Shown here in pieces: positions 29,583-39,564 of a stretch of DNA of 64,000 bases. The translations under genes were made by a program, and so were the position numbers. The DNA is from Mesorhizobium sp. M1C.F.Ca.ET.210.01.1.1 (GTDB lineage: Bacteria > Pseudomonadota > Alphaproteobacteria > Rhizobiales > Rhizobiaceae), in assembly GCF_004791585.1 (NCBI RefSeq), contig NZ_SRUU01000004.1, forward strand, positions 124,001 through 188,000. The letters are read 5' to 3'. Under the pieces are notes generated by a model, which worked only from the letters and a program-made list of their open reading frames with translations, made no database searches and was not told the DNA's origin. Each line of letters opens with the position of its first letter. The stretch's first letter is position 1.

Positions 29583-31235
29583 TCAGTTGGCCTGGCGGCG
29601 CAGGAACGCCGGAATCTCCAACTGGTCGTCTTCCTGCACAGTGCGGCTCTGCGGCGTCAGGCGCCCCTGGTCGTCGAGCTGGCCGCGGCGCGGCGCGTAG
29701 AGCTGCGGATCCTGGCTGGCGAGGCGGCGCATTTCCGGTGCCGCCTGGCGCAGTTTCGGCTCGCGCGGCTGCGCCGGCTGAAGCCGGGCCGGCTCTTCCT
29801 CGCGGCGGGTGAGGCCGTTCGTCAGCCGCTTGATCAGCCCCATCGGACCGCTGTTCTCATGGTCCGCGGGGCGGGTCTTGGCTTCCACCTCCGCCCGCAC
29901 GACCGGCGGAAAGTCCTCTACGCGCGGCATGCGCTGCGGCGCCGCGGCAACCGGCTGCGGCATCTCGCGCTGCGGCGCGGGCTGAGCGACCTGCTGCACC
30001 ACCGGCTGAGGCTGCGGCTGTGCCGGCGGAGCCTGGAAGATCTTGCTCTGCGGGCGGAAGTCGTCGACCGGCGCTTGACGCGGCTGCGCCATCGCGGCGG
30101 CGTTCGCCTCGGCAAGCTGGATCGCCTCGGCGACCGGATCGACCGCGCGCGGCTCGTAAGCCTGCTGCTGAACCGGTGCAGGACGGCTTTCCTGAGCAGG
30201 CGCCGCCGGACGAGCAACCGGCTTCTGCGGCGCGCGGATCGAGATCGGCGCCGCGGCGATTTCGGCCGCCGACTTGTCGATGCCGGTGGCGACCACCGAG
30301 ACGCGGATCACGCCTTCCAGTTCCTCGTCGAAGGTGGCGCCGAGGATGATGTTGGCGTCCTGGTCGACCTCCTCGCGGATGCGGGTCGCGGCTTCGTCGA
30401 CCTCGAACAGGGTGAGGTCGCGGCCGCCGGTGATCGAGATCAGCAGGCCCTTGGCGCCCTTCATCGAGGTCTCGTCGAGCAGCGGGTTGGCGATCGCGGC
30501 TTCCGCGGCGGCCATCGCACGGCCTTCGCCCGAAGCCTCGCCGGTGCCCATCATCGCCTTGCCCATCTCGCGCATCACCGAACGGACGTCGGCGAAGTCT
30601 AGGTTGATCAGGCCTTCCTTGACCATCAGGTCGGTGATGCAGGCAACGCCCGAGTAGAGCACCTGGTCGGCCATGGCGAAGGCATCGGCGAAGGTGGTCT
30701 TGTCATTGGCCAGCCGGAACAGGTTCTGGTTGGGAATGACGATCAGGGTGTCGACGCATTTCTGCAGTTCCTCGATGCCCATGTCGGCAGTCTTCATGCG
30801 CCGCTGGCCCTCGAAATGGAACGGCTTGGTGACGACGCCGACGGTGAGGATGCCCTTCTCGCGCGCCGCACGGGCAACGACCGGAGCTGCACCGGTGCCG
30901 GTGCCGCCGCCCATGCCGGCGGTGACGAAGCACATATGCGTGTTGGAGAGATGATCGATGATCTCGTCGATGCATTCTTCCGCCGCGGCGCGCCCGACTT
31001 CCGGCTGCGAGCCGGCGCCGAGCCCCTCGGTCACGTGCGCGCCGAGCTGGATCAGCCGTTCCGACTTCGACATGGTCAGCGCCTGCGCGTCGGTGTTGGC
31101 CACCACGAATTCGACACCGCGCAAGCCGGCGGTGATCATGTTGTTGACCGCGTTGCCGCCGCCGCCGCCGACACCGAACACGGTGATGCGTGGCTTCAGC
31201 TCGGTGATGTCCGGCTTTTGCAGATTGATGGTCAT
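29583..31235 (-). CDS. ftsZ: Cell division protein FtsZ
   Basis: 550 residues, long for FtsZ because of the extended alphaproteobacterial linker. The GTPase domain has [15 protein letters not shown], the tubulin signature [13 protein letters not shown] and the T7 synergy loop [14 protein letters not shown] Pro/Gln/Ala-rich disordered linker covers roughly residues 320-530, and the C-terminal peptide [12 protein letters not shown] is the docking site for FtsA and other partners. It polymerises into the Z-ring. Its ribosome site AAAGGACGGAGA is strong. It is the last gene before a terminator. Confidence 0.97.
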   Translation of the reverse strand: MTINLQKPDITELKPRITVFGVGGGGGNAVNNMITAGLRGVEFVVANTDAQALTMSKSERLIQLGAHVTEGLGAGSQPEVGRAAAEECIDEIIDHLSNTHMCFVTAGMGGGTGTGAAPVVARAAREKGILTVGVVTKPFHFEGQRRMKTADMGIEELQKCVDTLIVIPNQNLFRLANDKTTFADAFAMADQVLYSGVACITDLMVKEGLINLDFADVRSVMREMGKAMMGTGEASGEGRAMAAAEAAIANPLLDETSMKGAKGLLISITGGRDLTLFEVDEAATRIREEVDQDANIILGATFDEELEGVIRVSVVATGIDKSAAEIAAAPISIRAPQKPVARPAAPAQESRPAPVQQQAYEPRAVDPVAEAIQLAEANAAAMAQPRQAPVDDFRPQSKIFQAPPAQPQPQPVVQQVAQPAPQREMPQPVAAAPQRMPRVEDFPPVVRAEVEAKTRPADHENSGPMGLIKRLTNGLTRREEEPARLQPAQPREPKLRQAAPEMRRLASQDPQLYAPRRGQLDDQGRLTPQSRTVQEDDQLEIPAFLRRQAN

Positions 31236-31303
31236 TGTCTCCGTCCTTTTGCCTTTCCCGCCGCTTCGCCGCTGCGGCCGCCTATGGGGCTGTCCCCGTC
31301 AAA

Positions 31304-32611
31304 TTAAAAACTGTCTCTCAACCACTGACTCATGCGATGCAGTTTTCCGCCCGTTCCGGTCATTCTGAAACCGGAAAGTCCTTTCGCCGAATGGCTCTCG
31401 AAGCTCGCCATCTGCGGGTAGATCAGAAGCCCGACCGGGGTCGAGAACGCCGGCCCCTTGGCCGCTTCCGGCAGGCCCGCCACGCCGAGCGGCCGGCCGA
31501 TGCGCACATTGCGTCCGAGAATGCGGCGCGCCGCCTCCGGCAGGCCGGCCAGCTGGCTGGCGCCGCCGGTCAGAACGACGCGCTTGCCGACGGCATTGCC
31601 GTAACCCGACTTGTTCAGCCGGTCGCGCAACAGTTCCAACGTCTCGTCGATGCGCGCGCGGATGATGCGCGTCATCACCGAGCGCGGAATCTGCAGCGGC
31701 AGCTCGCCCTCCTCGCCGATCGGCTGGATCGAGACCAGGTCGCGGTCGTCGGCGCTGCCCGGCAGCGCCGAGCCATGCATCACCTTCAGCCGCTCGGCGG
31801 CGTCCAGCGAGGTCGACAGGCCCTTGGCCATGTCGAGCGTCACATGGTTGCCGCCGATGGCGATGGCGTCGCCATGCACGAACTTGCCTTCCGAGAACAC
31901 CGAAATCGTGGTCGTGCCGCCGCCCATGTCGATGCAGGCGGCACCCATTTCGAGCTCGTCGTCGACCAGAGCCGCGAGGCCGCTGGCATAGGGCGTCGCC
32001 ACCATGCGCTCGACCGACAGGTGCGAACGGTTGATACAGAGCTCCAGATTGCGCATTGGCGCGGCGTCGCCGGTCAGCACATGCATGTCGACGCCGAGCG
32101 CGTCGCCGACCATGCCGCGCGGGTCGCGCACGCCGCGTTCGGCATCGAGCGAGAAGCCGACGGGAAGCGAGTGGACCACCTCGCGCTCGGCCCGCAGCGC
32201 CTGCTTGGCGCCGGCGGCGAGCACGCGCTTGATGTCGGCTTCCTCGACCTGGTGGCCACCGAGATTGATGGTTGCCGAGAAGGCTTCGCTCTTGAGGCGG
32301 CCGGCCGTCATGTTGACGATGAGGGAATCGACGGTCAGCCCCGCCATGCGCTCGGCCGCGTCGACGGCGAGACGGACGGCGTGCTCGGCGCGGTCGAGAT
32401 CGACCACGACGCCCGACTTCACGCCCTGCGATTTCTGATGGCCGATGCCGATCACCTGGATGCGATGCGAGCGCCCGCGCAGCAGCTTGCCGTCCTCGCG
32501 CGGCTTCAGCTTGGCCACCACGCAGCAAACCTTGCTCGACCCGACATCGAGCACCGTGAGCGTGCCCGACCGGCGCGAAGATGCATCACCGCTGCCGCCA
32601 AGCCAGCTCAT
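31304..32611 (-). CDS. ftsA: Cell division protein FtsA
   Basis: 435 residues of the actin-like FtsA family, with phosphate-binding VLDVGSSKVCCVVAK at the N-terminus, the second phosphate loop ACIDMGGGTTTISVF, and VVLTGGASQLAGL. The C-terminal amphipathic helix (LHRMSQWLRDSF) attaches it to the inner membrane. It tethers FtsZ and recruits later divisome proteins. The ATG overlaps the ftsQ stop by 4 bp. The 68 bp before ftsZ hold only its ribosome site. Confidence 0.96.
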   Translation of the reverse strand: MSWLGGSGDASSRRSGTLTVLDVGSSKVCCVVAKLKPREDGKLLRGRSHRIQVIGIGHQKSQGVKSGVVVDLDRAEHAVRLAVDAAERMAGLTVDSLIVNMTAGRLKSEAFSATINLGGHQVEEADIKRVLAAGAKQALRAEREVVHSLPVGFSLDAERGVRDPRGMVGDALGVDMHVLTGDAAPMRNLELCINRSHLSVERMVATPYASGLAALVDDELEMGAACIDMGGGTTTISVFSEGKFVHGDAIAIGGNHVTLDMAKGLSTSLDAAERLKVMHGSALPGSADDRDLVSIQPIGEEGELPLQIPRSVMTRIIRARIDETLELLRDRLNKSGYGNAVGKRVVLTGGASQLAGLPEAARRILGRNVRIGRPLGVAGLPEAAKGPAFSTPVGLLIYPQMASFESHSAKGLSGFRMTGTGGKLHRMSQWLRDSF

Positions 32612-33549
32612 ATCTTCGTCTCCGACTTGCGCTTCGTCAGGCTCTTCGGCTTTTCGCTGAACGCGGCTTCGCGCTGCATCGCGGCTTCCGGCGAGAGCTC
32701 CACCACCAGTCGATCGGGCAGCCGCATGTCGACGGCGGCGATATCGCGCGTCAAAAGTCCGTTGTCGCGGTCGAGCTTGACAAGCTCGGCGATCGCCTGA
32801 TCCTCGTCATCTTCCGGCAGCTTGATCGTGATGCCGTTTTCGAGCTTCAGATCCCAGCGCCGCTCGCCGACACGGATATAGCCTTTGATCCGCGCAGCCA
32901 GCTCCGGATAGCGCTTGATCCTCTCCAGGAAGTTCGGCGCCTTGGCCGGCGCGCCCGTGCCGATGATCAGCGGCAGCAAAGCCTGCTTGCCGCCCGAGAA
33001 AGGCGCGATCACTTCGCCCGACCGCTCGATCACCGAAAGCGAATTGCCCTGCTGCCAGAGCGCAAAAGGCTCGCGCTCCTCGACGTGCACTTCCAGCGTA
33101 TGCGGGTAGATCTTGCGCACCGCCGCCACCTCGACCCAGGGCAGCGTCGCGATGCGCTCGCGCGCGGCCTCGGCGTCGAAGCCAATCAGCGATGTCCAGC
33201 CGTCGAGGCCAAGCCGGTCCAGTATGTCGATCTCGGACGTCTGGCGATTGCCGACGACCTTGATCTGGTCGACGGCAAAACCGGTGCGGGCCGTCACGCC
33301 CTGCACGATGCTGTCGGCATAGCCGCCAAGAAAGGCGCCGTAGGCTCCAGACGAAGCAAGCAAGGCAGCCGAGAGGATCGCGGCGGAAAAACGCGGCGGC
33401 TCGTACTCGCCGCCGCAGAGACGGGCAAGCAGCCGCACCGGCCGGCGAAGCTGGCGCGGCAAGACGAAATGGTCGAACGACAGCGGCACACCGAACAGCG
33501 CAGGTCCGACCCCGCCGCCTTTGCCCTGTCCCCACCTCAACGCAGACAC
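32608..33549 (-). CDS. ftsQ: Cell division protein FtsQ
   Basis: 313 residues. A short cytoplasmic tail and a transmembrane helix (near [20 protein letters not shown]) precede a periplasmic POTRA domain ([20 protein letters not shown]) and the beta domain ending in [10 protein letters not shown]. It bridges early and late divisome proteins. The start is a GTG at 33549, chosen because GGAGG lies 7 bp upstream; it overlaps the ddl tail by 13 bp, so its ribosome site is inside ddl. Confidence 0.92.
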   Translation of the reverse strand: MSALRWGQGKGGGVGPALFGVPLSFDHFVLPRQLRRPVRLLARLCGGEYEPPRFSAAILSAALLASSGAYGAFLGGYADSIVQGVTARTGFAVDQIKVVGNRQTSEIDILDRLGLDGWTSLIGFDAEAARERIATLPWVEVAAVRKIYPHTLEVHVEEREPFALWQQGNSLSVIERSGEVIAPFSGGKQALLPLIIGTGAPAKAPNFLERIKRYPELAARIKGYIRVGERRWDLKLENGITIKLPEDDEDQAIAELVKLDRDNGLLTRDIAAVDMRLPDRLVVELSPEAAMQREAAFSEKPKSLTKRKSETKI

Positions 33550-34463
33550 GAAGCGTCCTCCACCATCCAACTCAACAAATCGCCGAACGAGTGTCCCGCT
33601 TGCGCGGCGATTTCAGGCACCAGAGACGTCGGCGTCATGCCCGGCTGGGTGTTGATCTCAAGCCAGACAACCTCGCCGTTTTCGGAGTGACGGTCGTCGT
33701 AACGGAAGTCCGACCGGGAGACGCCCCGGCAACCGATAGCAAGATGAGCCTTGAGGGCCAGTGTCTGTATTTTTTGGTAAATATTCGGTGAAATTTTTGC
33801 AGGGGTTTCGTGTTTTGACCCGCCAGGCACGTACTTTGAATCGTAGTCGTAGAAGGAATGGCCGGTCGGGATGATCTCGCAGACCCCGAGCGCCACGTCG
33901 CCCATCACCGCGCAGGTCAATTCGCGCCCATGGATGTAACGCTCGACCATGACGATCTCGCCGTACTTCCACTCGGACGACCCGATCACCTGAGGCGGAT
34001 GCGATTGCCCCTCATGCACGATGACGACGCCGAAGCTCGAACCTTCGTTGACCGGCTTCACCACATAGGGCGGCTTCATCGGATGCTTGCTCTGGATGGC
34101 GAAGCGGTTGACCACCGTCGATTCCGCGACCGGAATGCCGGACGCCTTGGCGACCTTCTTGGCCTGCTCCTTGTTCATGGCCAGCGCCGAAGCGAGCACA
34201 CCCGAATGGGTGTAGGGAATTGCGAGATATTCGAGAATTCCTTGGATGGTGCCGTCCTCGCCAAACGGGCCGTGCAACGCGTTGAAGGCGACATCGGGCT
34301 TGAGCTCGGCAAGCACAGACCCGACATCGCGCGAAACATCGACGCGGGTGACCTGATAACCTTCGTTCTCGAGCGCATCCGCACACGCCTTCCCCGAGGA
34401 CAGAGACACGGGCCGCTCCGAGGAAAATCCCCCCAGGAGAACGGCCACATGCTTTTTCTTCAT
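33537..34463 (-). CDS. ddl: D-alanine--D-alanine ligase
   Basis: 308 residues, ATP-grasp fold. The N-terminal [34 protein letters not shown], the ATP-site Lys in [12 protein letters not shown], and the C-terminal [17 protein letters not shown] with magnesium ligands Glu and Asn are all in place. It makes the D-Ala-D-Ala dipeptide that MurF adds. The start is the ATG at 34463 (ribosome site GAGAGGGG). It is the first gene after a 453-bp gap, so it probably heads the ddl-ftsQ-ftsA-ftsZ unit. Confidence 0.95.
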   Translation of the reverse strand: MKKKHVAVLLGGFSSERPVSLSSGKACADALENEGYQVTRVDVSRDVGSVLAELKPDVAFNALHGPFGEDGTIQGILEYLAIPYTHSGVLASALAMNKEQAKKVAKASGIPVAESTVVNRFAIQSKHPMKPPYVVKPVNEGSSFGVVIVHEGQSHPPQVIGSSEWKYGEIVMVERYIHGRELTCAVMGDVALGVCEIIPTGHSFYDYDSKYVPGGSKHETPAKISPNIYQKIQTLALKAHLAIGCRGVSRSDFRYDDRHSENGEVVWLEINTQPGMTPTSLVPEIAAQAGHSFGDLLSWMVEDASCLR

Positions 34464-34527
34464 CCCGTCATCCCCTCTCACGCCGGGCCTGCAACCGATA
34501 CTTCCGCACGCAACATTCCCGCATAGT

Positions 34528-34706
34528 GAGTCCGAGTCTTCCGGCAGGTTGCCCCCCAGACGGAAAACGCGACCAACGCGTCAAACGACTCAAATCAGGA
34601 AACGCTTTAGGGCAGAGAATCAGAGAGTTGATTCCCTGGCAAGTACCTATGATTCCGAGAGATTCACTTTCCGCGAAAACGGGCGAGAAAAGCGTGTTGT
34701 TGAGTC
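34528..34706 (-). promoter_or_regulatory. Cluster of eight GANTC (CcrM) sites upstream of ddl-ftsQAZ
   Basis: GANTC pentamers start at 34528, 34534, 34587, 34617, 34630, 34651, 34661 and 34702, eight in 179 bp. Three more fall in the adjacent stem-loop (34787, 34802, 34902). By base composition about one per 300 bp is expected. In alphaproteobacteria CcrM methylates GANTC, and GcrA uses the mark to activate division-gene promoters. The gap (34464-34916) otherwise has no convincing gene, only a small 6-bp stem at 34710-34730. Confidence 0.7.
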
Positions 34707-34777
34707 TTTACGGCAACGGTCGGCTGCCGTGCCAGCCACGAAGTTAAAGCACTACTTGAACTTTCTACCACGGCCCA

Positions 34778-34915
34778 GCGTGTTGCGATTCAGGTCAGGC
34801 CGAGTCGAGAATGGTAGCTTCCGAGAACCGGAGCGAAGCGTACTTTAAGTACGTGAGCACCGGAAGCGCAGGAAGCCGCCATTCGCAGGCCGGCCTCACC
34901 TGAATCGCAACGCGC
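34778..34915 (-). repeat. 138-nt imperfect stem-loop directly after murB
   Basis: The outer arms 34778-34795 and 34898-34915 pair over 18 bp with one G-T. Pairing continues in blocks (34797-34802 with 34891-34896; 34807-34814 with 34879-34886; 34817-34822 with 34871-34876; 34828-34831 with 34860-34863) to an apical CGTAC/GTACG helix at 34839-34853. It starts one base after the murB stop (leftward). It could be a terminator/attenuator, a protecting 3' structure, or a dispersed palindromic element. Confidence 0.8.
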
Positions 34916-34916
34916 C

Positions 34917-35882
34917 TTAGAGAAGCTGCCCCAGGAACTCCTGCACCGCATGGCCGGGGCGAAAATTGCCCAGCCGCTTGATCTCCCAGTGCAGCCGGAT
35001 GCCCGAATTCTCCAGCACCCGCGCCCGCACCGTCTCACCGAGATATTCGAGGTCGTAGCCGGTCGCGGTGCCGGTGTTGATCATGAAGTTGCAGTGCATC
35101 GGCGACATCTGCGCGCCGCCGATCATCAGGCCGCGGCAGCCGGCCTTGTCGATCTCCTTCCAGGCCGACGTGCCTTCGGGATTCTTGAAGGTCGAGCCGC
35201 CGGTCTTCTCGCGGATCGGCTGCACCGTCTCGCGATGGTTCTGCACGGCGTCCATCGCCGCCTTGATCGCCGCCTTGTCTTCCGGGACACCCTCGAAGAT
35301 GGCGGAGGTGAAGATCAATCCGGCAGGCGCCGACGAATGGCGATAGGCATAGCCCATGTCGGCATTGCTGAGCGTATGGACATTGCCCGCGCGGTCGAGT
35401 GCCCGCACCTCGAGCACGCGCTCGCGCGTCTCGACGCCGTTGGCACCCGCATTCATCCTCAGCGCCCCGCCGACGGCGCCAGGAATCCCATGGTAGAAAT
35501 GGAACCCGCCGATGCCGGCTTCATAGGCCACGGCCGCCAGGCGCTTGTCCGGCGTCGCTGCGCCCGCCTTGATGGTGGTCGGGCCGGTGGCTTCGGCCTC
35601 GCCAAAGCCTTTGGCGGAGAGCCTGACCACAAAACCCGGGATGCCGCCGTCACGCACCAGAAGGTTCGAGCCGACGCCGACGACCGTGATCGGGATTTCC
35701 TCCGGTACGGCGCGCAGGAAGGCCGCGAGATCCTCCTCGTCGGCCGGCTGGAACAGCGCTTCCGCCAAGCCGCCGGCGCGGAACCAGGTGATCTTGTCCA
35801 TCTCGGCGTTGGGCGTGACGCGGCCGCGCAGGCCGGCAAGCTTGTTGCCGAGTTTGTCGATCAGATCCTGGCCACGCATCAT
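34917..35882 (-). CDS. murB: UDP-N-acetylenolpyruvoylglucosamine reductase
   Basis: 321 residues. The FAD-binding domain shows [15 protein letters not shown] and [22 protein letters not shown] sequence ([19 protein letters not shown]); the catalytic Ser is expected in GSTFKNP. It reduces the enolpyruvyl group to form UDP-MurNAc. The ATG at 35882 is chosen because it overlaps the murC stop; a second ATG follows at once. It is the last gene of the mur half and is followed within one base by the long stem-loop. Confidence 0.95.
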   Translation of the reverse strand: MMRGQDLIDKLGNKLAGLRGRVTPNAEMDKITWFRAGGLAEALFQPADEEDLAAFLRAVPEEIPITVVGVGSNLLVRDGGIPGFVVRLSAKGFGEAEATGPTTIKAGAATPDKRLAAVAYEAGIGGFHFYHGIPGAVGGALRMNAGANGVETRERVLEVRALDRAGNVHTLSNADMGYAYRHSSAPAGLIFTSAIFEGVPEDKAAIKAAMDAVQNHRETVQPIREKTGGSTFKNPEGTSAWKEIDKAGCRGLMIGGAQMSPMHCNFMINTGTATGYDLEYLGETVRARVLENSGIRLHWEIKRLGNFRPGHAVQEFLGQLL

Positions 35883-37285
35883 GAGGGCGTTCCCCCAAGT
35901 TCCTTTGGCAGCGCATAGGCCCATTGCGTGATGTTGCCGGCGCCGAGGAAGACGACGAAGTCGCCTGGCTTGGCAAGCTCGCGAATGGCCGGCGCAACGG
36001 CCGCCGCGCCATCGATATAGCGCGCGTCGCGATGACCGCCGGCGCGGATGCGCGACACCAGCGCATCCGAGGTCACGCCTTCGATCGGCTCCTCGCCGGC
36101 CGGATAGACCGGCGCCACCATCACCGTATCGGCATCATTGAAGCAGACGGAGAACTCTTCGAAAAGATCGTGCAGCCGGGTAAAGCGGTGCGGCTGGGCT
36201 ATGGCGATGACGCGGCCCTTGGTGGCCGTGCGCGCGGCCTTGAGCACCGCCGCTATCTCGACCGGGTGGTGGCCGTAGTCGTCGAAGATGTCGACCCCGT
36301 CCCAGGAGCCGGTATGGGTGAAGCGGCGCTTGACGCCGGCAAAGGACGACAGGCCCTTCTTGATCGCCTCGGCCGACAGGCCAAGTTCATGCGCGACCGC
36401 GATCGCGGCCGTCGCGTTGGAGACATTGTGCCGTCCCGGCATCGGCAGCCGCAAATCCTTGATCGTCGTTGTGCCCCGTCCCTTGCGGTCGCGGATCACC
36501 ACGTCGAACTCCGACACGGCCCCTGCCATGCGATGATTGGTGAAGCGCACGTCGGCCTGCGCGTTCTCGCCGTAGGTGATGACACGCCGGTCCTCGATGC
36601 GGCCGACCAACGCCTGCACCTCCGGATGGTCGGTGCACATCACGCCGAAGCCGTAGAAAGGCACGTTCTCGACGAACTGGCGGAAGGCCTCGCGCACCTT
36701 GTCGAAACTGCCATAGTGATCGAGGTGCTCGGGATCGATGTTGGTGACGACGGCGATATCGGCCGGCAGCTTGAGGAAGGTGCCGTCGCTCTCGTCGGCC
36801 TCGACCACCATCCACTCGCCGTCGCCCATGCGGGCATTGGTGCCATAGGCGTTGATGATGCCGCCATTGATCACGGTCGGGTCGAGCCCGCCGGCTTCGA
36901 GCAAGGTCGCCACCATCGAGGTGGTCGTCGTCTTGCCATGCGTGCCGCCGATGGCGACCGCCTGGCGGAAGCGCATCAGCTCGGCGAGCATTTCGGCACG
37001 GCGGACAACGGGGAGCAACCTCTCCCGAGCGGCCTTGAGCTCCGGGTTGGACTTCTTGATCGCCGTCGACACCACCACGACTTCGGCCTCGCCGAGGTTC
37101 TCGGCCCGGTGGCCGACGAAGCACTCGATGCCTTTGTCGCGCAGCCGCTGCACATTGGCGCCGTCTGCCTGGTCCGAGCCCTGCACCTTGTAGCCGAGAT
37201 TGTGCAGCACTTCGGCGATGCCGCTCATGCCGATGCCGCCGATACCGATGAAATGCACGAGGCCGATCGTCTGCGGCATCTTCAT
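35879..37285 (-). CDS. murC: UDP-N-acetylmuramate--L-alanine ligase
   Basis: 468 residues of the Mur ligase family. The N-terminal nucleotide fold has [17 protein letters not shown], the ATP loop [18 protein letters not shown], and the central [13 protein letters not shown]. It adds L-alanine to UDP-MurNAc. The start overlaps the murG stop by 4 bp and the stop overlaps the murB start by 4 bp, so all three are coupled. Confidence 0.96.
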   Translation of the reverse strand: MKMPQTIGLVHFIGIGGIGMSGIAEVLHNLGYKVQGSDQADGANVQRLRDKGIECFVGHRAENLGEAEVVVVSTAIKKSNPELKAARERLLPVVRRAEMLAELMRFRQAVAIGGTHGKTTTTSMVATLLEAGGLDPTVINGGIINAYGTNARMGDGEWMVVEADESDGTFLKLPADIAVVTNIDPEHLDHYGSFDKVREAFRQFVENVPFYGFGVMCTDHPEVQALVGRIEDRRVITYGENAQADVRFTNHRMAGAVSEFDVVIRDRKGRGTTTIKDLRLPMPGRHNVSNATAAIAVAHELGLSAEAIKKGLSSFAGVKRRFTHTGSWDGVDIFDDYGHHPVEIAAVLKAARTATKGRVIAIAQPHRFTRLHDLFEEFSVCFNDADTVMVAPVYPAGEEPIEGVTSDALVSRIRAGGHRDARYIDGAAAVAPAIRELAKPGDFVVFLGAGNITQWAYALPKELGGTPS

Positions 37286-38406
37286 GCGCGCGTCCTCCTG
37301 TAGTCCGAAACCGTTTTGCCGGACGCAATAGCCTCTGTCAGATCGGCGAGCAACCGCGCCGCGTCCGGTTTTCCGGCAGAACGGGCGGCTGCGGCCATCG
37401 CGACCAGCCGGCCGGGATCCTCGATCAGCCCGCCGACCAGCGCGGCGATCCGCTCGGCCGAGAGCGTCGATTGCGGATGAACCTCGGCCCCGCCCGCCGC
37501 CGCGAGCGCCGCGGCATTCGCCGCCTGGTCGTGATCGAGAGCATGCGGATATGGCACCAGCAGCGCGGGGCGGCCGATGACGGCGATCTCCGATACGGTC
37601 GAGGCGCCGGAGCGCGACATCACCAGATGCGCCGCCGCCATGCGCGCCGCCATGTCGGTGAAAAAGGGCGAAACCTGCGCGTCGACGCCAAGATTGGCGT
37701 AGGCGGCCTTAACCCGCGCCACGTCTTCCGCGCGTGCCTGCTGGGTGATCACCAGTCGTTTGCGCTGCGCTTCGGGCAGAAGCGCGATCGCCGCCGGCAC
37801 GGCATCGGAGAAGAACTGGGCGCCCTGGCTGCCGCCGAACACCAGGAAGCGGAACGGCTCGCCGTCATTGGACGCCGCGTACGGCGCCTTCGCCGCCTCG
37901 AGTACCTGCGGCCTGACCGGGTTGCCTGTGGTCACCGTCTTGGCGCCGGCAGCCCTTGCCCCTTCCGGCAGGAACCCGCCCGCGATCGCATCGACGCGGC
38001 TGGCCAGCGCCTTGTTCGCCCGGCCCATGACCGCGTTCTGCTCATGGATCAGCGTCGGCACCTTGCGCCGGGTCGCCGCATAGAGCGGCGGCAGCGTCGG
38101 GTAGCCGCCGAAACCGACGGCGGCCTCCGGCCTGATCCTGGCTATCACCCGCCCTGCCTGCCGCACGCCCTGCCAGATCGTCCAGAAGGCCGAGAGCATG
38201 GCGATTGGATTCTTCGAGCCCAGTGTGGCCGAAGCAATCGAGTGGATTTCGGCGGCGGGAAAATGGCCGGAATAGCGCTCGGCGCGACGGTCGGTGGCAA
38301 GGTGCACCTGCCAGCCGCGCTCGATCAGCTCATGCGCAAGCGCCTCGGCCGGGAACAGATGTCCGCCCGTTCCGCCAGCCGCCAGCAGGATGACACCTCT
38401 CGACAT
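37282..38406 (-). CDS. murG: Lipid II synthase (UDP-GlcNAc transferase) MurG
   Basis: 374 residues, GT-B fold. The N-terminal glycine-rich loop [18 protein letters not shown] and the second loop [13 protein letters not shown] bind the diphosphate and UDP-GlcNAc; [21 protein letters not shown] matches the donor-site motif. It adds GlcNAc to lipid I on the inner face of the membrane. It follows ftsW with a 6-bp gap and overlaps murC by 4 bp. Confidence 0.96.
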   Translation of the reverse strand: MSRGVILLAAGGTGGHLFPAEALAHELIERGWQVHLATDRRAERYSGHFPAAEIHSIASATLGSKNPIAMLSAFWTIWQGVRQAGRVIARIRPEAAVGFGGYPTLPPLYAATRRKVPTLIHEQNAVMGRANKALASRVDAIAGGFLPEGARAAGAKTVTTGNPVRPQVLEAAKAPYAASNDGEPFRFLVFGGSQGAQFFSDAVPAAIALLPEAQRKRLVITQQARAEDVARVKAAYANLGVDAQVSPFFTDMAARMAAAHLVMSRSGASTVSEIAVIGRPALLVPYPHALDHDQAANAAALAAAGGAEVHPQSTLSAERIAALVGGLIEDPGRLVAMAAAARSAGKPDAARLLADLTEAIASGKTVSDYRRTRA

Positions 38407-38412
38407 CCCGCC

Positions 38413-39564
38413 TCATTCCGCCGCGATAGTGCGCTGCGAGAAGGAATAGCCAATCTGCTTGCGCTTTTCGGGATGCCTGCGCGTCAGCGCCAGCACCATG
38501 CCCATCGAAACGGCAATCGCGATCTGTGAGGAGCCGCCATAGGAGATGAAGGGCAGCGTCATGCCCTTGGCGGGCATCAGCTGCAGGTTGACGGACATGT
38601 TGATGACCGACTGCAAGCCGAACACGGTGACGAGCCCGCCGACGGCGTAGCGGGTGAAGTCGTCGTGCTCCTTGAGCGCGATGCTCAATCCTCGCAGCAC
38701 GATGAAGGCGAAGATCGACATGATGAAGAAGCACATGATCAGGCCGAACTCCTCGCCCGCGACCGAAAACACGAAGTCGGCGTGGCTGTCGGGGATGACC
38801 CGCTTCACCGTCCCCTCGCCCGGGCCGACGCCGAACCAGCCGCCATTGATCAGCGCTTCGCGCCCCATATCGACCTGGAAGGTGTCGCCCTCGCCGGTGA
38901 GGAACTTGTCGATACGGGCGGCGACGTGTGGAAACACCGTGTAGGCAGCGAACACGCCGCCAACGCCGGCAGCGCCCAGCGCGACGATCCAGAACCAGGG
39001 CAGGCCGGCCATGAAGAACATCACGCCCCAGGTGCCCAGCACCAGCATGGTCTGGCCGAGGTCGGGTTGCGCCACCAGGAGCGAGATCACCAGGGCCAGC
39101 AGCAGCATGGCGAAGAGATTGCCGGGAATGTCGGGCTGGCGCTTGTGCTCGGCAAAAAGCCAGGCACAGATGATGACGAAGGCCGGCTTCAGGAATTCGG
39201 ACGGCTGGATCGAAAGGCCGGCGAGCGATACCCAGCGCCGCGCGCCCTTCACCTCAACGCCGATGTAGAGCACCGCCACCATCAGCACCAGCATGATGCA
39301 TAGCATCACCAGCGACATGCGCCTTATCTGCCGCGCCTCGAGGAAGGAGACGGCCAGCATCACGATAAGAGCAGGGATGGTGAAGATGATCTGCCTTGTG
39401 GCGAAGTGGAAGCTGTCGAGGCCGATGCGCTCGGCCACCGCGGGGCTTGCGGCGAAGGACAGAATGATGCCCAGCCCCATCAGCGACAGGAATGCCGCCA
39501 GGAACCAGCGATCGATCGTCCACCACCATGTTGCGACTGGACTTTTGTCGAGACGGCTTTGCAT
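38413..39564 (-). CDS. ftsW: Peptidoglycan polymerase FtsW (SEDS family)
   Basis: 383 residues, about ten membrane helices. SEDS hallmarks are visible: the conserved Asp in VAQPDLGQTMLVLGTWG, the long periplasmic loop ending in PDSHADFVFSVAGEEFG, and LPFISYGGSS in the last third. It polymerises septal glycan with FtsI as transpeptidase partner. The start is the ATG at 39564, whose first base closes the murD stop (TGATG). Confidence 0.95.
   Translation of the reverse strand: MQSRLDKSPVATWWWTIDRWFLAAFLSLMGLGIILSFAASPAVAERIGLDSFHFATRQIIFTIPALIVMLAVSFLEARQIRRMSLVMLCIMLVLMVAVLYIGVEVKGARRWVSLAGLSIQPSEFLKPAFVIICAWLFAEHKRQPDIPGNLFAMLLLALVISLLVAQPDLGQTMLVLGTWGVMFFMAGLPWFWIVALGAAGVGGVFAAYTVFPHVAARIDKFLTGEGDTFQVDMGREALINGGWFGVGPGEGTVKRVIPDSHADFVFSVAGEEFGLIMCFFIMSIFAFIVLRGLSIALKEHDDFTRYAVGGLVTVFGLQSVINMSVNLQLMPAKGMTLPFISYGGSSQIAIAVSMGMVLALTRRHPEKRKQIGYSFSQRTIAAE

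Noticed and set aside
34750..34767. CtrA box (TTAA-N7-TTAAC) near the murB-ddl gap
   Set aside because: Only one half-site (TTAAC on the minus strand) fits; the other half reads CAAG.
34549..34848. 99-codon plus-strand frame in the murB-ddl gap
   Set aside because: It runs into one arm of the long stem-loop, has no ribosome site and no recognisable fold; the region is better explained as regulatory DNA.
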